Origin: Polyangia bacterium
GTDB taxonomy: Bacteria; Myxococcota_A; Polyangia; Polyangiales; Sandaracinaceae
Direction: 5' to 3'
Length of the DNA: 63,353 bases
Assembly (NCBI GenBank): GCA_030426845.1
Contig: JAUHXR010000011.1
Span: 1-63,353, forward strand
Shown: piece after piece, positions 18,194 to 27,862 of the stretch
How the letters are laid out: each line of letters opens with the position of its first letter
Numbering within the stretch: the stretch's first letter is position 1
Notes under the pieces: generated by a model
The model's database searches: none
The model's input: the letters and a program-made list of their open reading frames with translations, nothing else
Told to the model about the DNA's origin: nothing
Program-made: the position numbers and the translations under genes

Positions 18194-18529
18194 ATGAGCG
18201 AAGAGCGCCGCGCCGCCAGACGCCACGTCCTCTGGATCCCCGTGCAGGTCGAGACCGGGGAGGACACCCAGCTGGCGATCAGCCGCAACATCAGCCTCTC
18301 CGGGGTGCTGGTCATCGTCGGCGCGAGCCTCGACATCGGCCAGCGCGTGACCCTCACGCTCTCGGTGCCCGAGGCGGGCGAGCGGGTGCTCGGGGGCGAG
18401 ATCGTGCGGGTGGACGAGAACGCCGAGGACCCGGACGGGCTCTGGCGGTACAAGGTCGCGGTCGCCTTCGACGAGGACGTCGAGGACCTGGTCCCGACCT
18501 TCGAGCGGCTCGAGAAGGCCCAGCCGTGA
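18194..18529 (+). CDS. PilZ-domain protein, probable c-di-GMP receptor
   Basis: 111 residues from ATG 18194. The two PilZ signature parts are present: an Arg-rich start (RRAARRHV) and NISLSG (the D/N-x-S-x-x-G part), followed by beta-barrel-like strands. It should bind cyclic di-GMP and act as a small adaptor. The stop overlaps the GTG of the downstream CaCA exchanger, so c-di-GMP control of that membrane protein is a reasonable but untested idea. Confidence 0.87.
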   Translation: MSEERRAARRHVLWIPVQVETGEDTQLAISRNISLSGVLVIVGASLDIGQRVTLTLSVPEAGERVLGGEIVRVDENAEDPDGLWRYKVAVAFDEDVEDLVPTFERLEKAQP

Positions 18530-19716
18530 GCGGCGGCGGCGGGGGCGGGGGCAACACCTGGATCTACATCCTGGTCGCGGGCATCGTCCTCTGCGGCGCC
18601 GGCTACGGCCTCGAGGCGGCCGAGGCGGGGCCGCACTGGCTCGTGATCGTCTGCCTCGCGCTCGGCGGGCTCGGCGTCGTCTTCGGCTCGTGCGAGGCGA
18701 TGATCAAGTGCGTCGAGGGGATCGGCGAGCGGCTCGGCTGGAACCAGTTCGTCGCCGGGACGCTGGCCGGCCTGGCGAGCAACATCCCCGAGATCGTGAT
18801 GCTCGGCTTCGTGGTCGCGGCCGCGCCCCGGGTCGCCTTCGTGGTCGTCGCGCTGACCCTGCATGTCAACGCGCTGATGTTCGGCATCTACAGCGGGCTG
18901 CTGCCGCGCGACGCCTCGGGCCAGGCGCGGCTCCCCGCCCCGCTCGTCAAGATCTCGACCGACCTCTACGCGGCGGGCGGCGGGGTGTTCCTCGCGACCG
19001 GCTGCCTCATGGTGCTGATGAAGATCTTCGACTCGGGCGAGCACTCGGGCGAGGGCTTTGGCGTCGTGGACCTCTACGTGCTCGGCGCGTGCCTGCTGCT
19101 CGTGCAGGTCGTGGCCACCACCCAGCTCGTGAAGCGCTTCTCCAAGGACGAGCCCGCGGCCGAGGAGGAGATGGAGCTGCCGCCGGAGGAGCCCGAGCCC
19201 GCCGCCCCGCCGCCGTCCTGGGCGAAGATCGCGGGCTTCGGCGTGCTCGGCACCGTGACCTCGCTCCTCGGCGGCCACGCGGTGGGCGACTTCGCCGACG
19301 CGCTGGTCGGCGCGCTCAACGAGGCCGGCTACCCCGAGATGGTCGGCGCGATCATCCTCAGCCTCTTCGCCGGCGCGGGCGCCTACGTGATGATCGCGAC
19401 CGCGCACTTCAAGAAGATGTACGACATCGCGCTCGCGAACGTCTCCGGCTCGATCACCCAGGTGCCGTTCGTCGTGCTCCCGGCGGTGATGATCCTGATC
19501 GCGGTGCTCGCGCAGACCGGGGTCATCCCGCACCTGCCCGGCGGCGCGGTCCTCGCGGTCGACCTCGAGACGACGAGCGTCGTACTGCTCGCGTTCCCGC
19601 CGATGCTGATGCTCTGGAAGAGCGTGCAGGACGACGGGACGGTCAACTGGGTGGAGACGGCCGGCATGGTCGCAGTGTTCGGCCTGACCATCTATTTCCT
19701 CGCGCTCCACGGCTAG
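18526..19716 (+). CDS. Sodium/calcium exchanger-like (CaCA) membrane protein
   Basis: 396 residues; the GTG overlaps the PilZ stop (GTGA). About ten hydrophobic helices are arranged as two homologous halves joined by an acidic loop (about 205-230, EEEMELPPEEPEP). The first half has LASNIPEIVML and the second ANVSGSITQVPFVVLP, corresponding to the alpha-1 (G-x-x-x-S-x-P-E) and alpha-2 ion-binding repeats of cation/Ca2+ antiporters; the key Glu is present in alpha-1 only as far as I can see. An N-terminal Gly run precedes the first helix. Ion specificity is inferred. Confidence 0.82.
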   Translation: MSGGGGGGGNTWIYILVAGIVLCGAGYGLEAAEAGPHWLVIVCLALGGLGVVFGSCEAMIKCVEGIGERLGWNQFVAGTLAGLASNIPEIVMLGFVVAAAPRVAFVVVALTLHVNALMFGIYSGLLPRDASGQARLPAPLVKISTDLYAAGGGVFLATGCLMVLMKIFDSGEHSGEGFGVVDLYVLGACLLLVQVVATTQLVKRFSKDEPAAEEEMELPPEEPEPAAPPPSWAKIAGFGVLGTVTSLLGGHAVGDFADALVGALNEAGYPEMVGAIILSLFAGAGAYVMIATAHFKKMYDIALANVSGSITQVPFVVLPAVMILIAVLAQTGVIPHLPGGAVLAVDLETTSVVLLAFPPMLMLWKSVQDDGTVNWVETAGMVAVFGLTIYFLALHG

Positions 19717-19889
19717 AGCGCCAATCGGTTTGAAACCGCCGCAAATCACGGGCGGGACAGCCGTCCGGCGCGGCCAGCCGCTCCTCGACGATGCCTGAGC
19801 GCCAGCCGTGGAGCCCGCGCCCTTGCCCGGCCCACCCGCACGAACACTTGCCCCCGACCCCAAGGCGCGAGCCCGCCAGACGAGCCGCG

Positions 19890-21596
19890 CTACCGCTCAG
19901 GCAGCCGCGCCGGCAGACACCCCGGCCGTGGCGCACCCACGCGGAGCTCGACCCGGCGGCTGCTCTGGCGATCGCGACGCGACTGCCCCTCGCCCTCGGG
20001 GTAGGCCTCGCCGCAGCCGACCGGCGACAGCCGCGCGCGATCGACCCCGCGCCGCATCAGCCACACGGCGACCCGCCGCGCGCGGCGACGGCTGAGGGCG
20101 ACGTTGTCGGGCTCGCTGCCGCGCAGGTCCGCGTGGCCCTCGACCACGACGGCGCCGGGGTGCGCTCGCAGGTACGTGAGCATCGCGTCGAGCGCGCCGG
20201 CCTCGCTGCGCCGGAGCGCCCACTCGTTCTCGTCGAACATCACCCGTGCACCGACCGACGCGGTCGCCGGCGCGGGCTCGGGAGCGGGCTCGGGCGTCGC
20301 GTCCGGCGCCCCCCCCTCGTCGCACGCGGGGCACCCCGTGCACTCCGGCCGCGGCGACAGCGCGGGCCCCGGCTCCGTTGGGCACCGGTCGACCTCGTCG
20401 GCCGCGCCGTCTCCGTCGTGGTCGACCTCGGGGCAGCCGTCCTCGTCGCCGAGCCCGTCGCGATCCTCGGCCTCCATCGGGCACGCGTCGGCCTCGTCGG
20501 GCACGCCGTCGTCGTCGTTGTCCGGGTCGGGGCAGCCGTCGTCGTCGCGGAAGCCGTCGCGGTCCTCGGGCTCGTCGGGGCACGCGTCCGCGTCGTCGTC
20601 GAGGCCGTCCTCGTCCGCGTCTCCGCCCGCCCCCTCGCCCTCGGTCGCGTAGCCCAGGCTCAGGATCGCGCGCAGATCCCCCGCGCCGTAGCCGCGCTGC
20701 AGCCCCGCCCCGATCGCGGCCCCGATCCGCAGGCCGCGCACCGGCCGCAGCGTCGCGCCGATCACCCCCTCGATCGGCGCGACCGGGCCCAGCCGCTCGC
20801 CGTCGCGCCGCGAGAGCGCCACCGCGCCCCAGGCCTCGACGCTCAGGTCGAGGAGCGAGGGCACGGCGTGGACCGTCACGCCGGCGGCCCAGGTCAGCTC
20901 GTGCTCGACCCGCAGGCTCCCGAAGTCCTGCTCGTCGCGGAGGAGGAAGCCCACGTTGCCCGCGACGTCGACGACCTCGGCGATCCTCGCCTCCATCAGC
21001 GCCTCGGGCGCGAAGGTCCAGCCGCCCTCCCCCGCGAAGCGGCTCGCGTAGCGCGCGGCCCGCGCGGTCGGCGCGGTGCCGGTGGCCTGGAGCGAGAGCG
21101 CGAAGGCGTCGCCCGCCTCGCCGAACAGGCGACCGCGCAGGCCGAAGCTCAGGTCGCCCAGGCTCGTCCCATCCGGGGGCGGCTGGCCGGAGATGCGCTC
21201 GCCGTCGATGACGAGGTTGAGCGGCAGGCCCGCGAAGATCACGAGACGATCGAACAGGCCGAAGCTCACCCCGAGCTGCGCCGCGAGCAGGTGCTCCACC
21301 ACCGACGCGACCTCGGTGTCCGGGTCGGTCCCGCGGAGCTGGTAGACGAGCGGATTGAGCGCGTAGTCGACGTCGAGCCGCGCGCCGAACGCGAGGTGGC
21401 CGAGGTCGTTGGGCCGGCTGACCGCGAAGCCGTCGGTCGGGGTCTCCGCCATGCGGTAGCCGTCGAGCCGGATGGACTGCGCGCGCGCCGAGCCGACCGG
21501 CGCGACGAGCGCAGCGAGGGCGAGCGTGGCGAGCAGGCGAGGCGAGCGCACGACCGGCAGAGTATGGACCACTCGAGGCCGAGGCGGGGCGCTCAC
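19890..21596 (-). CDS. OmpA-family outer-membrane protein with thrombospondin type-3 repeats
   Basis: 568 residues from GTG 21596, which overlaps the bestrophin stop (GTGA). A second GTG at 21551 would give a more compact signal peptide (RSPRLLATLALAALV). After the signal comes a beta-barrel-like region (about 45-330). Calcium-binding type-3 repeats follow (DADEDGLDDDADACP, DNDDDGVPDEADACP, DHDGDGAADEVDRCP). The OmpA C-domain has VVVEGHADLRG, LSRRRARRV and SRRVELRV. It likely bridges outer membrane and peptidoglycan with a Ca2+-rigidified stalk. Confidence 0.88.
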   Translation of the reverse strand: MSAPPRPRVVHTLPVVRSPRLLATLALAALVAPVGSARAQSIRLDGYRMAETPTDGFAVSRPNDLGHLAFGARLDVDYALNPLVYQLRGTDPDTEVASVVEHLLAAQLGVSFGLFDRLVIFAGLPLNLVIDGERISGQPPPDGTSLGDLSFGLRGRLFGEAGDAFALSLQATGTAPTARAARYASRFAGEGGWTFAPEALMEARIAEVVDVAGNVGFLLRDEQDFGSLRVEHELTWAAGVTVHAVPSLLDLSVEAWGAVALSRRDGERLGPVAPIEGVIGATLRPVRGLRIGAAIGAGLQRGYGAGDLRAILSLGYATEGEGAGGDADEDGLDDDADACPDEPEDRDGFRDDDGCPDPDNDDDGVPDEADACPMEAEDRDGLGDEDGCPEVDHDGDGAADEVDRCPTEPGPALSPRPECTGCPACDEGGAPDATPEPAPEPAPATASVGARVMFDENEWALRRSEAGALDAMLTYLRAHPGAVVVEGHADLRGSEPDNVALSRRRARRVAVWLMRRGVDRARLSPVGCGEAYPEGEGQSRRDRQSSRRVELRVGAPRPGCLPARLPER

Positions 21597-22513
21597 ATGA
21601 GGACGGCGTAGCTGCCCGTGGGCTCGAGGAGCGGCGGCAGGTCGTCGTCGCCGAGCCGCTGGCGGACGTTGACCTCGATCATCCGGCTGATCGCGCTGAG
21701 CGGCAGCCCGTTGAAGAACATCGTGAACGGGTCCTCCAGCACACGCCCCGCCTCCGCGATGAGCGAGAATGCGGTGCACACCAGCAGGTTGATCGGGACG
21801 GCCCACCAACCGAGGTCGTGCACCACCCCGAGCGGGAACAGGAAGGCGTAGAACTGCACGATCCGGGTCGAGAGCAGCCCGTAGATCGGGGGCACCGGCG
21901 TCTTCTTGATGCGCTCGCAGCCGCCCTGGATGTCGAGGAGGTGCCTGATCGACTCGTCCATCGACTGCAGCCGGAAGTCGTCCAGCGCCCCGCCACGGTT
22001 GAGCTCGACCAGGTCGTCGAGCTGCCGCTGGAGCAGCGCGTGGGTCAGGTTCGACTCCCCGCGCAGCGCGTCCTCGTCCGGCTCGAGGTGCGCGCGGAAG
22101 TCCGGGTCCTCGAACGGGTCCTGCTGACGGAGCAGGCAGCGGAGGGCGTGCACGTAGGTCACGTGGCGAAGCACCAGCCGGCGCTGCTCGGCGCTCGCGG
22201 CCGCGCGCTCCCCCGACAGGTAGGCCATCACCTGGGTCGTCCAGTGGCGCGACGTGTTGATCATCCGGCCCCAGAGCTTTCGGCCCTCCCACCACCGGTC
22301 GTAGGCCTGGTTGGTCCGGAAGCTCACGAAGATGCCGAGCGCCGCGCCCACCACCGCGAGGGGCAGGGTCGGCAGCTCGAGGTAGTCCCGGATCCGGGGG
22401 AACAGCTCGTGCGCGCCCACCACGACCACGGCGGAGAGCGCGAAGAAGAGCGTGGAGCGCCACTGCCAGAGCAGGACGACGCGGGCGAAGGACCCCTGGC
22501 GGGCGACGATCAT
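21593..22513 (-). CDS. Bestrophin-family (UPF0187) ion channel
   Basis: 306 residues, normal for bacterial bestrophins. Hallmarks include the first helix, FRTNQAYDRWWEGRKLWG (about 65-82), the central helical domain with RHLLDIQGGCERI, and the conserved late block EDPFTMFFNGLPLSAI corresponding to the family D-P-F...D-L-P-L segment. It probably conducts cations or anions across the inner membrane; selectivity cannot be read. It is the upstream gene of the TSP3/OmpA protein, overlapping by 4 nt, which hints at a joint envelope ion or Ca2+ role. Confidence 0.9.
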   Translation of the reverse strand: MIVARQGSFARVVLLWQWRSTLFFALSAVVVVGAHELFPRIRDYLELPTLPLAVVGAALGIFVSFRTNQAYDRWWEGRKLWGRMINTSRHWTTQVMAYLSGERAAASAEQRRLVLRHVTYVHALRCLLRQQDPFEDPDFRAHLEPDEDALRGESNLTHALLQRQLDDLVELNRGGALDDFRLQSMDESIRHLLDIQGGCERIKKTPVPPIYGLLSTRIVQFYAFLFPLGVVHDLGWWAVPINLLVCTAFSLIAEAGRVLEDPFTMFFNGLPLSAISRMIEVNVRQRLGDDDLPPLLEPTGSYAVLM

Positions 22514-22608
22514 GGCCCGAGAGCATAGGGAATCGGGCCGGCGCCTGGCATCCCCCCCGGGCCCCGCGGATCGCCCTTGATCGCCCGGGCCTGTGGTATT
22601 CAGCGCGC

Positions 22609-23781
<1,173 letters not shown>

Positions 23782-23797
23782 GCCGGCCGGCGACGGC

Positions 23798-24226
23798 CTA
23801 CTGGAAGCCTCCGGCGCCCCCCGCGCCGGAGGCGAAGAACAAGGCGGCGAAGCCGCCGTAGATCGCGATGACGAAGGCGAACACCGCGCACACGAACACG
23901 AGGTGGAGGTAGCCGAGGACGAGGCCGGCGATCGCGAGGTTGTCCCCCTCCTCGCCGGTCTTGCGGATCTCGTTGCGCGCCATGTGACCGGTGACGATCG
24001 CGATCACCGACGCCGCGATCGGCACCGCGAACCAGCCGAGCGCGCCCGCGATCACGCTGACGAGCGCGAGCTGGTTCGTCTTGGGCTTCGCCGGGGCGCC
24101 ACCGAACGGCGCCTGCGGGGGAGGCTGACCGAACGGCGTCCCCGGCGGCGGCTGCCCGAACGACGGGCCGGACGGCGGAGGGCCCTGCCCGAAGGGCGGA
24201 CCGGGAGGCTGCGCGGGAGGCTGCAC
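23798..24226 (-). CDS. DUF4190-type small membrane protein
   Basis: 142 residues from GTG 24226. A Pro/Gly/Phe-Gln N-terminal tail of PFGQPPP repeats is followed by two hydrophobic helices flanking a conserved polar turn (GHMARNEIRKTGEEGDNLAI), the DUF4190 signature in which two helices frame a G-H-x-A-x-x-x-I motif. Function is unknown. The gene begins 29 bp after the prs stop on the same strand and is probably cotranscribed with it. Confidence 0.8.
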   Translation of the reverse strand: MQPPAQPPGPPFGQGPPPSGPSFGQPPPGTPFGQPPPQAPFGGAPAKPKTNQLALVSVIAGALGWFAVPIAASVIAIVTGHMARNEIRKTGEEGDNLAIAGLVLGYLHLVFVCAVFAFVIAIYGGFAALFFASGAGGAGGFQ

Positions 24227-24255
24227 GTCGACAAGGATAGCAGCCCCCGCGCTGG

Positions 24256-25161
24256 CTACAGGTGGGCGGCGAAGACCGACGCCACGCTCGTGAGGCGGAG
24301 GAACGGCTCGGCCTCCGCGAGCTGGCGCGCGCGCGGGTGGCTGTCGGTGATCACGACGTGCTCGAAGAGCCCCGAGTCGCGGATCCGCGCGAGCGCGTCC
24401 CCGGGGAAGAGCCCGTGGGTCGCGATCGCGATCATCTTCGCCGCGCCCGCCTCGCGGTAGGCCTCGCCCGCCTTGATGAGCGAGCCGCCCGTCCGGATCA
24501 TGTCGTCGTAGATCACGACCGCCCGGCCCTCGACCTGGGCGCTCGTGCTGAGCACCTCCGTCTCGCTCCCGCTGAGCCGGCGCTTGAAGATGAACGCCGC
24601 CGTGACCCCGAGGTCGTTCGCGAGCGACTCGACCCACTTGGCGCGGCCCGCGTCGGTGCAGGCCATCACGAAGTCGTTCGCGCCGAACGCGCGCGCGGCC
24701 TGACGGACGAGCTCCTTGGCGTAGACGTGGAACGCGCGGAGGTCGCCCTCGACGTAGTGCGGGATGCCCTCGCTGTGGAGGTCGAGCATCAGCATGCGGT
24801 TGCCGTAGCTCGCGGGCGGGATCGACGAGAGCAGCCGCGCGCGCGCCTTGGCGGTCACGATCTCGCCCGGCCGCGTGGAGCGCTCCATCGTGGAGTAGCC
24901 GAAGTACGGCACGACGAGGGTGAGCCGTCGGGCGCCGTGCGTGACGAGGCCGGTCGCGAGGTCATAGAGCTCGAGCGTGCTCGAGTCGTCGGTCGTGCCG
25001 CCGACGAGCACCACCTCCTCACCGTCGACGTCCTCGACGATCCGGAGCAGGCGCTCGCCGTCGGGGAAGTCCACGCGGGCTACGTTGCCGGCCCGCCGAT
25101 CTTCCCCGATCAGCGCGTCGCGGAGGTACGTGTACTCGGCGGTCGAGTAGAGGATGGCCAT
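24256..25161 (-). CDS. prs: Ribose-phosphate pyrophosphokinase-like protein
   Basis: Makes PRPP from ribose 5-phosphate and ATP for nucleotide, His and Trp synthesis. 301 residues from ATG 25161. The flexible loop with YFGYSTMERSTRPGE, the ribose-5-phosphate/PRPP loop VVIYDDMIRTGGSL and CTDAGRAKWVESL are clear. The N-terminus lacks the usual G-N-x-x-x-x-L-A start and the protein is somewhat shorter than classic Prs (about 315), so it belongs to a divergent PRPP-synthetase subgroup. A second canonical prs elsewhere in the genome is possible. Confidence 0.85.
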   Translation of the reverse strand: MAILYSTAEYTYLRDALIGEDRRAGNVARVDFPDGERLLRIVEDVDGEEVVLVGGTTDDSSTLELYDLATGLVTHGARRLTLVVPYFGYSTMERSTRPGEIVTAKARARLLSSIPPASYGNRMLMLDLHSEGIPHYVEGDLRAFHVYAKELVRQAARAFGANDFVMACTDAGRAKWVESLANDLGVTAAFIFKRRLSGSETEVLSTSAQVEGRAVVIYDDMIRTGGSLIKAGEAYREAGAAKMIAIATHGLFPGDALARIRDSGLFEHVVITDSHPRARQLAEAEPFLRLTSVASVFAAHL

Positions 25162-25310
25162 TGCGAATCCTACCGAAATTTTTCTTCGGAACCTGCCGAA
25201 CCTCGGGCTGTCGGAATGCCAGACACGATGAACGCGAGGGCCGCGGAGCGAAGCCACGCTCCCCCCGAACCCACGATGGGCGCGGCGTGTCCGAGGGAGG
25301 AGTCCGTCCG

Positions 25311-26747
25311 ATGAGCACGAACACCGAGAACACGCGTTGGGGTATCGCGGCGTCCACGCCGCCGCTCAACCCGGCCGAGGTCGAGAGCCACCACCGCGCG
25401 ATCGAGGTGGTCGTGATGTGGGGCCAGAACGTCCTCGCGGTGGAGCACGCCAGCCCGCCGCGCGACGTCCGGGTGGAGACCCGCGGCGCGACCTACCCGG
25501 TCGTCGTCGAGCGCGACGGCCGCCTCCTCTGCGTCCTCCCCGAGGGCGCCGAGGGCGACGTCGAGGTCGACGGACAGAAGGCCTCCCTCGAGGAGCTGCG
25601 CGGCCGCGGGCTCGCGTCCTTCGACGAGCTGGCCGGCGCCCTGCTCTACCCCCTGCCCGACGGCGCGAGCGCCCGGGTGAGCCACGACGGCCTCACCTTC
25701 CTCGTGCGTCCCACCCACGCGGGCAAGGAGCTCGGCACCGGGGCCGAGGTCCGGTGGAACCGCTACGGCTGGGTCGCCGCCTCGCTCGGGGTCCACGCCA
25801 TCGTCCTCGGGATGTTCTACTTCCTGCCGCCGAGCACCCAGGCGCTGAGCCTCGACCAGATCACCGCGCAGGACCGGATGGTCGAGTACCTCGACACCGC
25901 CAACGCGGTCGAGGACCCGGACGAGCCCGAGTGGGCCAACGAGGCCGGCCCCGAGGGCGGCACCGGGCAGCGCGCGGCCGACGAGGAGGGCGCAGCCGGC
26001 GATCCCGAGGAGGCGGTCACCGGGCGCCGGATGGCGGTCCAGGGCCGCGCGGACAACCCGAGCCCGACCATGCCGCGCGAGAGCATCCGCGAGAACATGG
26101 CCAACATCGGCGCGATCGGCGCGGTGGCGAGCCTGATGGGCACCTTCAACGCGCCGACCTCGCCCTACGGCGCGGACAACGCGGAGGGCCTCGACGCGAT
26201 GAGCGCGATCGGTCAGCTCATGGGCGACGACATCGGCAACAGCTTCGGCTACGGCGGCCTCGGGATGAACGGCACCGGCCGCGGCGCGGGCGGCACCGGC
26301 CTCGGGACCTACGGCCTCGGCCGGCTCGGGACCCTCGGCCACGGGGACGGTGACGGCGACCGCAACGGCTACGGCAACTCGGTCGGCGGCCTGCGGGGCG
26401 AGCGCCGCACCCGGGTTCCCCGCGTCCGCCCGTCCAACTTCTCGACCACCGGGAGCATCTCGCGCGAAGCCATCCGCCGGGTCGTCCAGCGCAACCTCAG
26501 CCAGGTCCGCTTCTGCTACGAGCAGGGCCTGCAGCAGAACCCGAGCATCGAGGGCCGCGTCACCATCAGCTGGATCATCACGCCGACCGGCGCCGTCCAG
26601 GCCTCGTCGGTGCAGAGCAGCACGCTGAACAACGCCCGGGTCGAGACCTGCATCGCGAACGCGGTCAGCCGCTGGAGCTTCCCGAGCCCCGACGGCGGCG
26701 GCGTGGTGGGCGTCAACTACCCCTTCCTCCTCCAGTCGCCCAACTGA
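25311..26747 (+). CDS. AgmX/PglI-type TonB-like envelope protein
   Basis: 478 residues. ATG 25311 is chosen because a GAGGGAGGAG ribosome-binding site lies 10 bp upstream. Cytoplasmic N-terminal beta-rich region (1-140), one transmembrane helix (about 150-172, WVAASLGVHAIVLGMFYF), an acidic Gly/Glu stretch, a Gly-rich region (about 305-370), and a TonB-like C-terminal domain with QVRFCYEQGL and GRVTISWIITPTG typical of the AgmX/PglI C-terminus. AgmX/PglI proteins are linked to adventurous gliding in Myxococcus; here an envelope force- or energy-coupling role is inferred. Confidence 0.88.
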   Translation: MSTNTENTRWGIAASTPPLNPAEVESHHRAIEVVVMWGQNVLAVEHASPPRDVRVETRGATYPVVVERDGRLLCVLPEGAEGDVEVDGQKASLEELRGRGLASFDELAGALLYPLPDGASARVSHDGLTFLVRPTHAGKELGTGAEVRWNRYGWVAASLGVHAIVLGMFYFLPPSTQALSLDQITAQDRMVEYLDTANAVEDPDEPEWANEAGPEGGTGQRAADEEGAAGDPEEAVTGRRMAVQGRADNPSPTMPRESIRENMANIGAIGAVASLMGTFNAPTSPYGADNAEGLDAMSAIGQLMGDDIGNSFGYGGLGMNGTGRGAGGTGLGTYGLGRLGTLGHGDGDGDRNGYGNSVGGLRGERRTRVPRVRPSNFSTTGSISREAIRRVVQRNLSQVRFCYEQGLQQNPSIEGRVTISWIITPTGAVQASSVQSSTLNNARVETCIANAVSRWSFPSPDGGGVVGVNYPFLLQSPN

Positions 26748-26767
26748 TCTCGGGCGGTCCCTCGAGC

Positions 26768-26797
26768 GAGCCCCGTCGGCCTCGGCCGGCGGGGCTC
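26768..26797 (+). terminator. GC-rich hairpin downstream of the AgmX/PglI-like gene
   Basis: A 14-bp stem with a 2-nt apex: GAGCCCCGTCGGCC pairs with GGCCGGCGGGGCTC (one G-T pair), starting 20 bp after the stop codon. There is no U-run, as is common in very GC-rich bacteria. Confidence 0.7.
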
Positions 26798-26868
26798 CTC
26801 TGCGTTGGCGACGCCCATCGCGCAAGCACGGAAGGAAGAAACCCACGCCGGCGGGTGTCGCGCTGGCC

Positions 26869-27441
26869 ATGCATCCCGACTCGAACCTGCGCGCCGCCGC
26901 GCTGGCGGCCGCGGCCGGCACCGCCACGACCGGCGCCCTCCTCTTCCATCAGGTCGGCCTCGGCGGCGCCCTCGCCGTGCTGCCGCTCGCGATCGGCCTC
27001 GGCGGCCTGACCCGCGAGCGCACCTTCGGGGGCTTCGCGGCCCTCGCGGGCGCGGTCTTCCTCGGCGCGCTCGCGTGGCTCGGGCTCGTCCCCTCGTGGG
27101 CCGGGCTGGTCGCCGCCGGCAGCCTCGCGGTCGCGATCCCCGCGCTCGTCCGCGCCTTCCGCTACGACTGGGCGGCCGCGCTCGTGTGGGTCGCGCTCGG
27201 CGGCTTCAGCGCGTCGGGTGGCGCGGTCGCGGTGAGCGAGCTCGGCGCCAGCGCCGACAAAGACCATCTGGTCGTGCGGCTCACCAAGGACGCGCCCACC
27301 CCGTTCGACCTCGCGCCGTGGCCGGCGCCGGCGTGGCGACCGCGGGTCGAGGTGGACTTCCGGGTGGATGCTCGCCCCGAGCCGCGGTGCGATCACCGGC
27401 GAGGCCGGCCCCACCGCCGCCACTTCCGCTGGACCTACTGA
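26869..27441 (+). CDS. Small polytopic membrane protein, unknown function
   Basis: 190 residues with about five hydrophobic helices between residues 8 and 125 (AVLPLAIGLGGL, AALAGAVFLGALAWLGL, AGSLAVAIPALV, AALVWVALGGFSASG) and a soluble C-terminal tail. Codon bias matches the neighbouring genes. The last 25 residues are Arg/His-rich and look unlike the rest, so a late frameshift or sequencing slip near 27370 is possible. No family recognised. It is convergent with the acyl carrier protein gene. Confidence 0.55.
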   Translation: MHPDSNLRAAALAAAAGTATTGALLFHQVGLGGALAVLPLAIGLGGLTRERTFGGFAALAGAVFLGALAWLGLVPSWAGLVAAGSLAVAIPALVRAFRYDWAAALVWVALGGFSASGGAVAVSELGASADKDHLVVRLTKDAPTPFDLAPWPAPAWRPRVEVDFRVDARPEPRCDHRRGRPHRRHFRWTY

Positions 27442-27521
27442 TCCACGAACGCCCGGCGGCCGCGAAGCCTACCGACCCGTGCTCGTCGCCCGGCCCGCGC
27501 CGATCACGCGGGCGGCGCCGA

Positions 27522-27827
27522 TCACTCGGGCGGCGTCGAGCCGTCGGGGAGCTGGACGTCCGGCTCCGGGTCGCCGCGCTCCGCCGCCGCGAGCTCCTCC
27601 TCGACGAACGTGATGAGCTCGTCGACGGTGCGGATCTCCTTGGCCTTGGCCGGGTCGGGCCGGCGGCCGGTCACCGAGCGGAGCTGCACGAAGATGTCGA
27701 CGGCGTCGATGCTGTCGAGATCGAGATCCTCGTAGAGGGTCGACTCGAGCTTGATGTCGGCGCGGTCCAGCTCGAAGGAGTCGCTCAGGATCTCGACCAC
27801 CGTGTCATGGATCTCATCGCGGGTCAT
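27522..27827 (-). CDS. Acyl carrier protein of the halogenase island
   Basis: 101 residues. The 4'-phosphopantetheine attachment Ser39 lies in the DLDLDSIDAVD motif, with the usual helix II acidic face after it. A 15-residue acidic/Pro tail (about 86-101) extends beyond a typical ACP of about 80 residues. It is the last gene of a four-gene leftward operon (FAD2, ketosynthase, FAD1, ACP), 35 bp after FAD1. It most likely carries the acyl chain on which the ketosynthase and flavoenzymes act, rather than being the housekeeping AcpP. Confidence 0.92.
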   Translation of the reverse strand: MTRDEIHDTVVEILSDSFELDRADIKLESTLYEDLDLDSIDAVDIFVQLRSVTGRRPDPAKAKEIRTVDELITFVEEELAAAERGDPEPDVQLPDGSTPPE

Positions 27828-27862
27828 GGCGTCCTCGGTGAAGGAAGAGGCGGGCGCTCTTT

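Noticed and set aside
26713-27423. Leftward frame opposite the small membrane protein gene
   Set aside because: Highly charged low-complexity antisense sequence; the rightward frame shows genuine hydrophobic helices.
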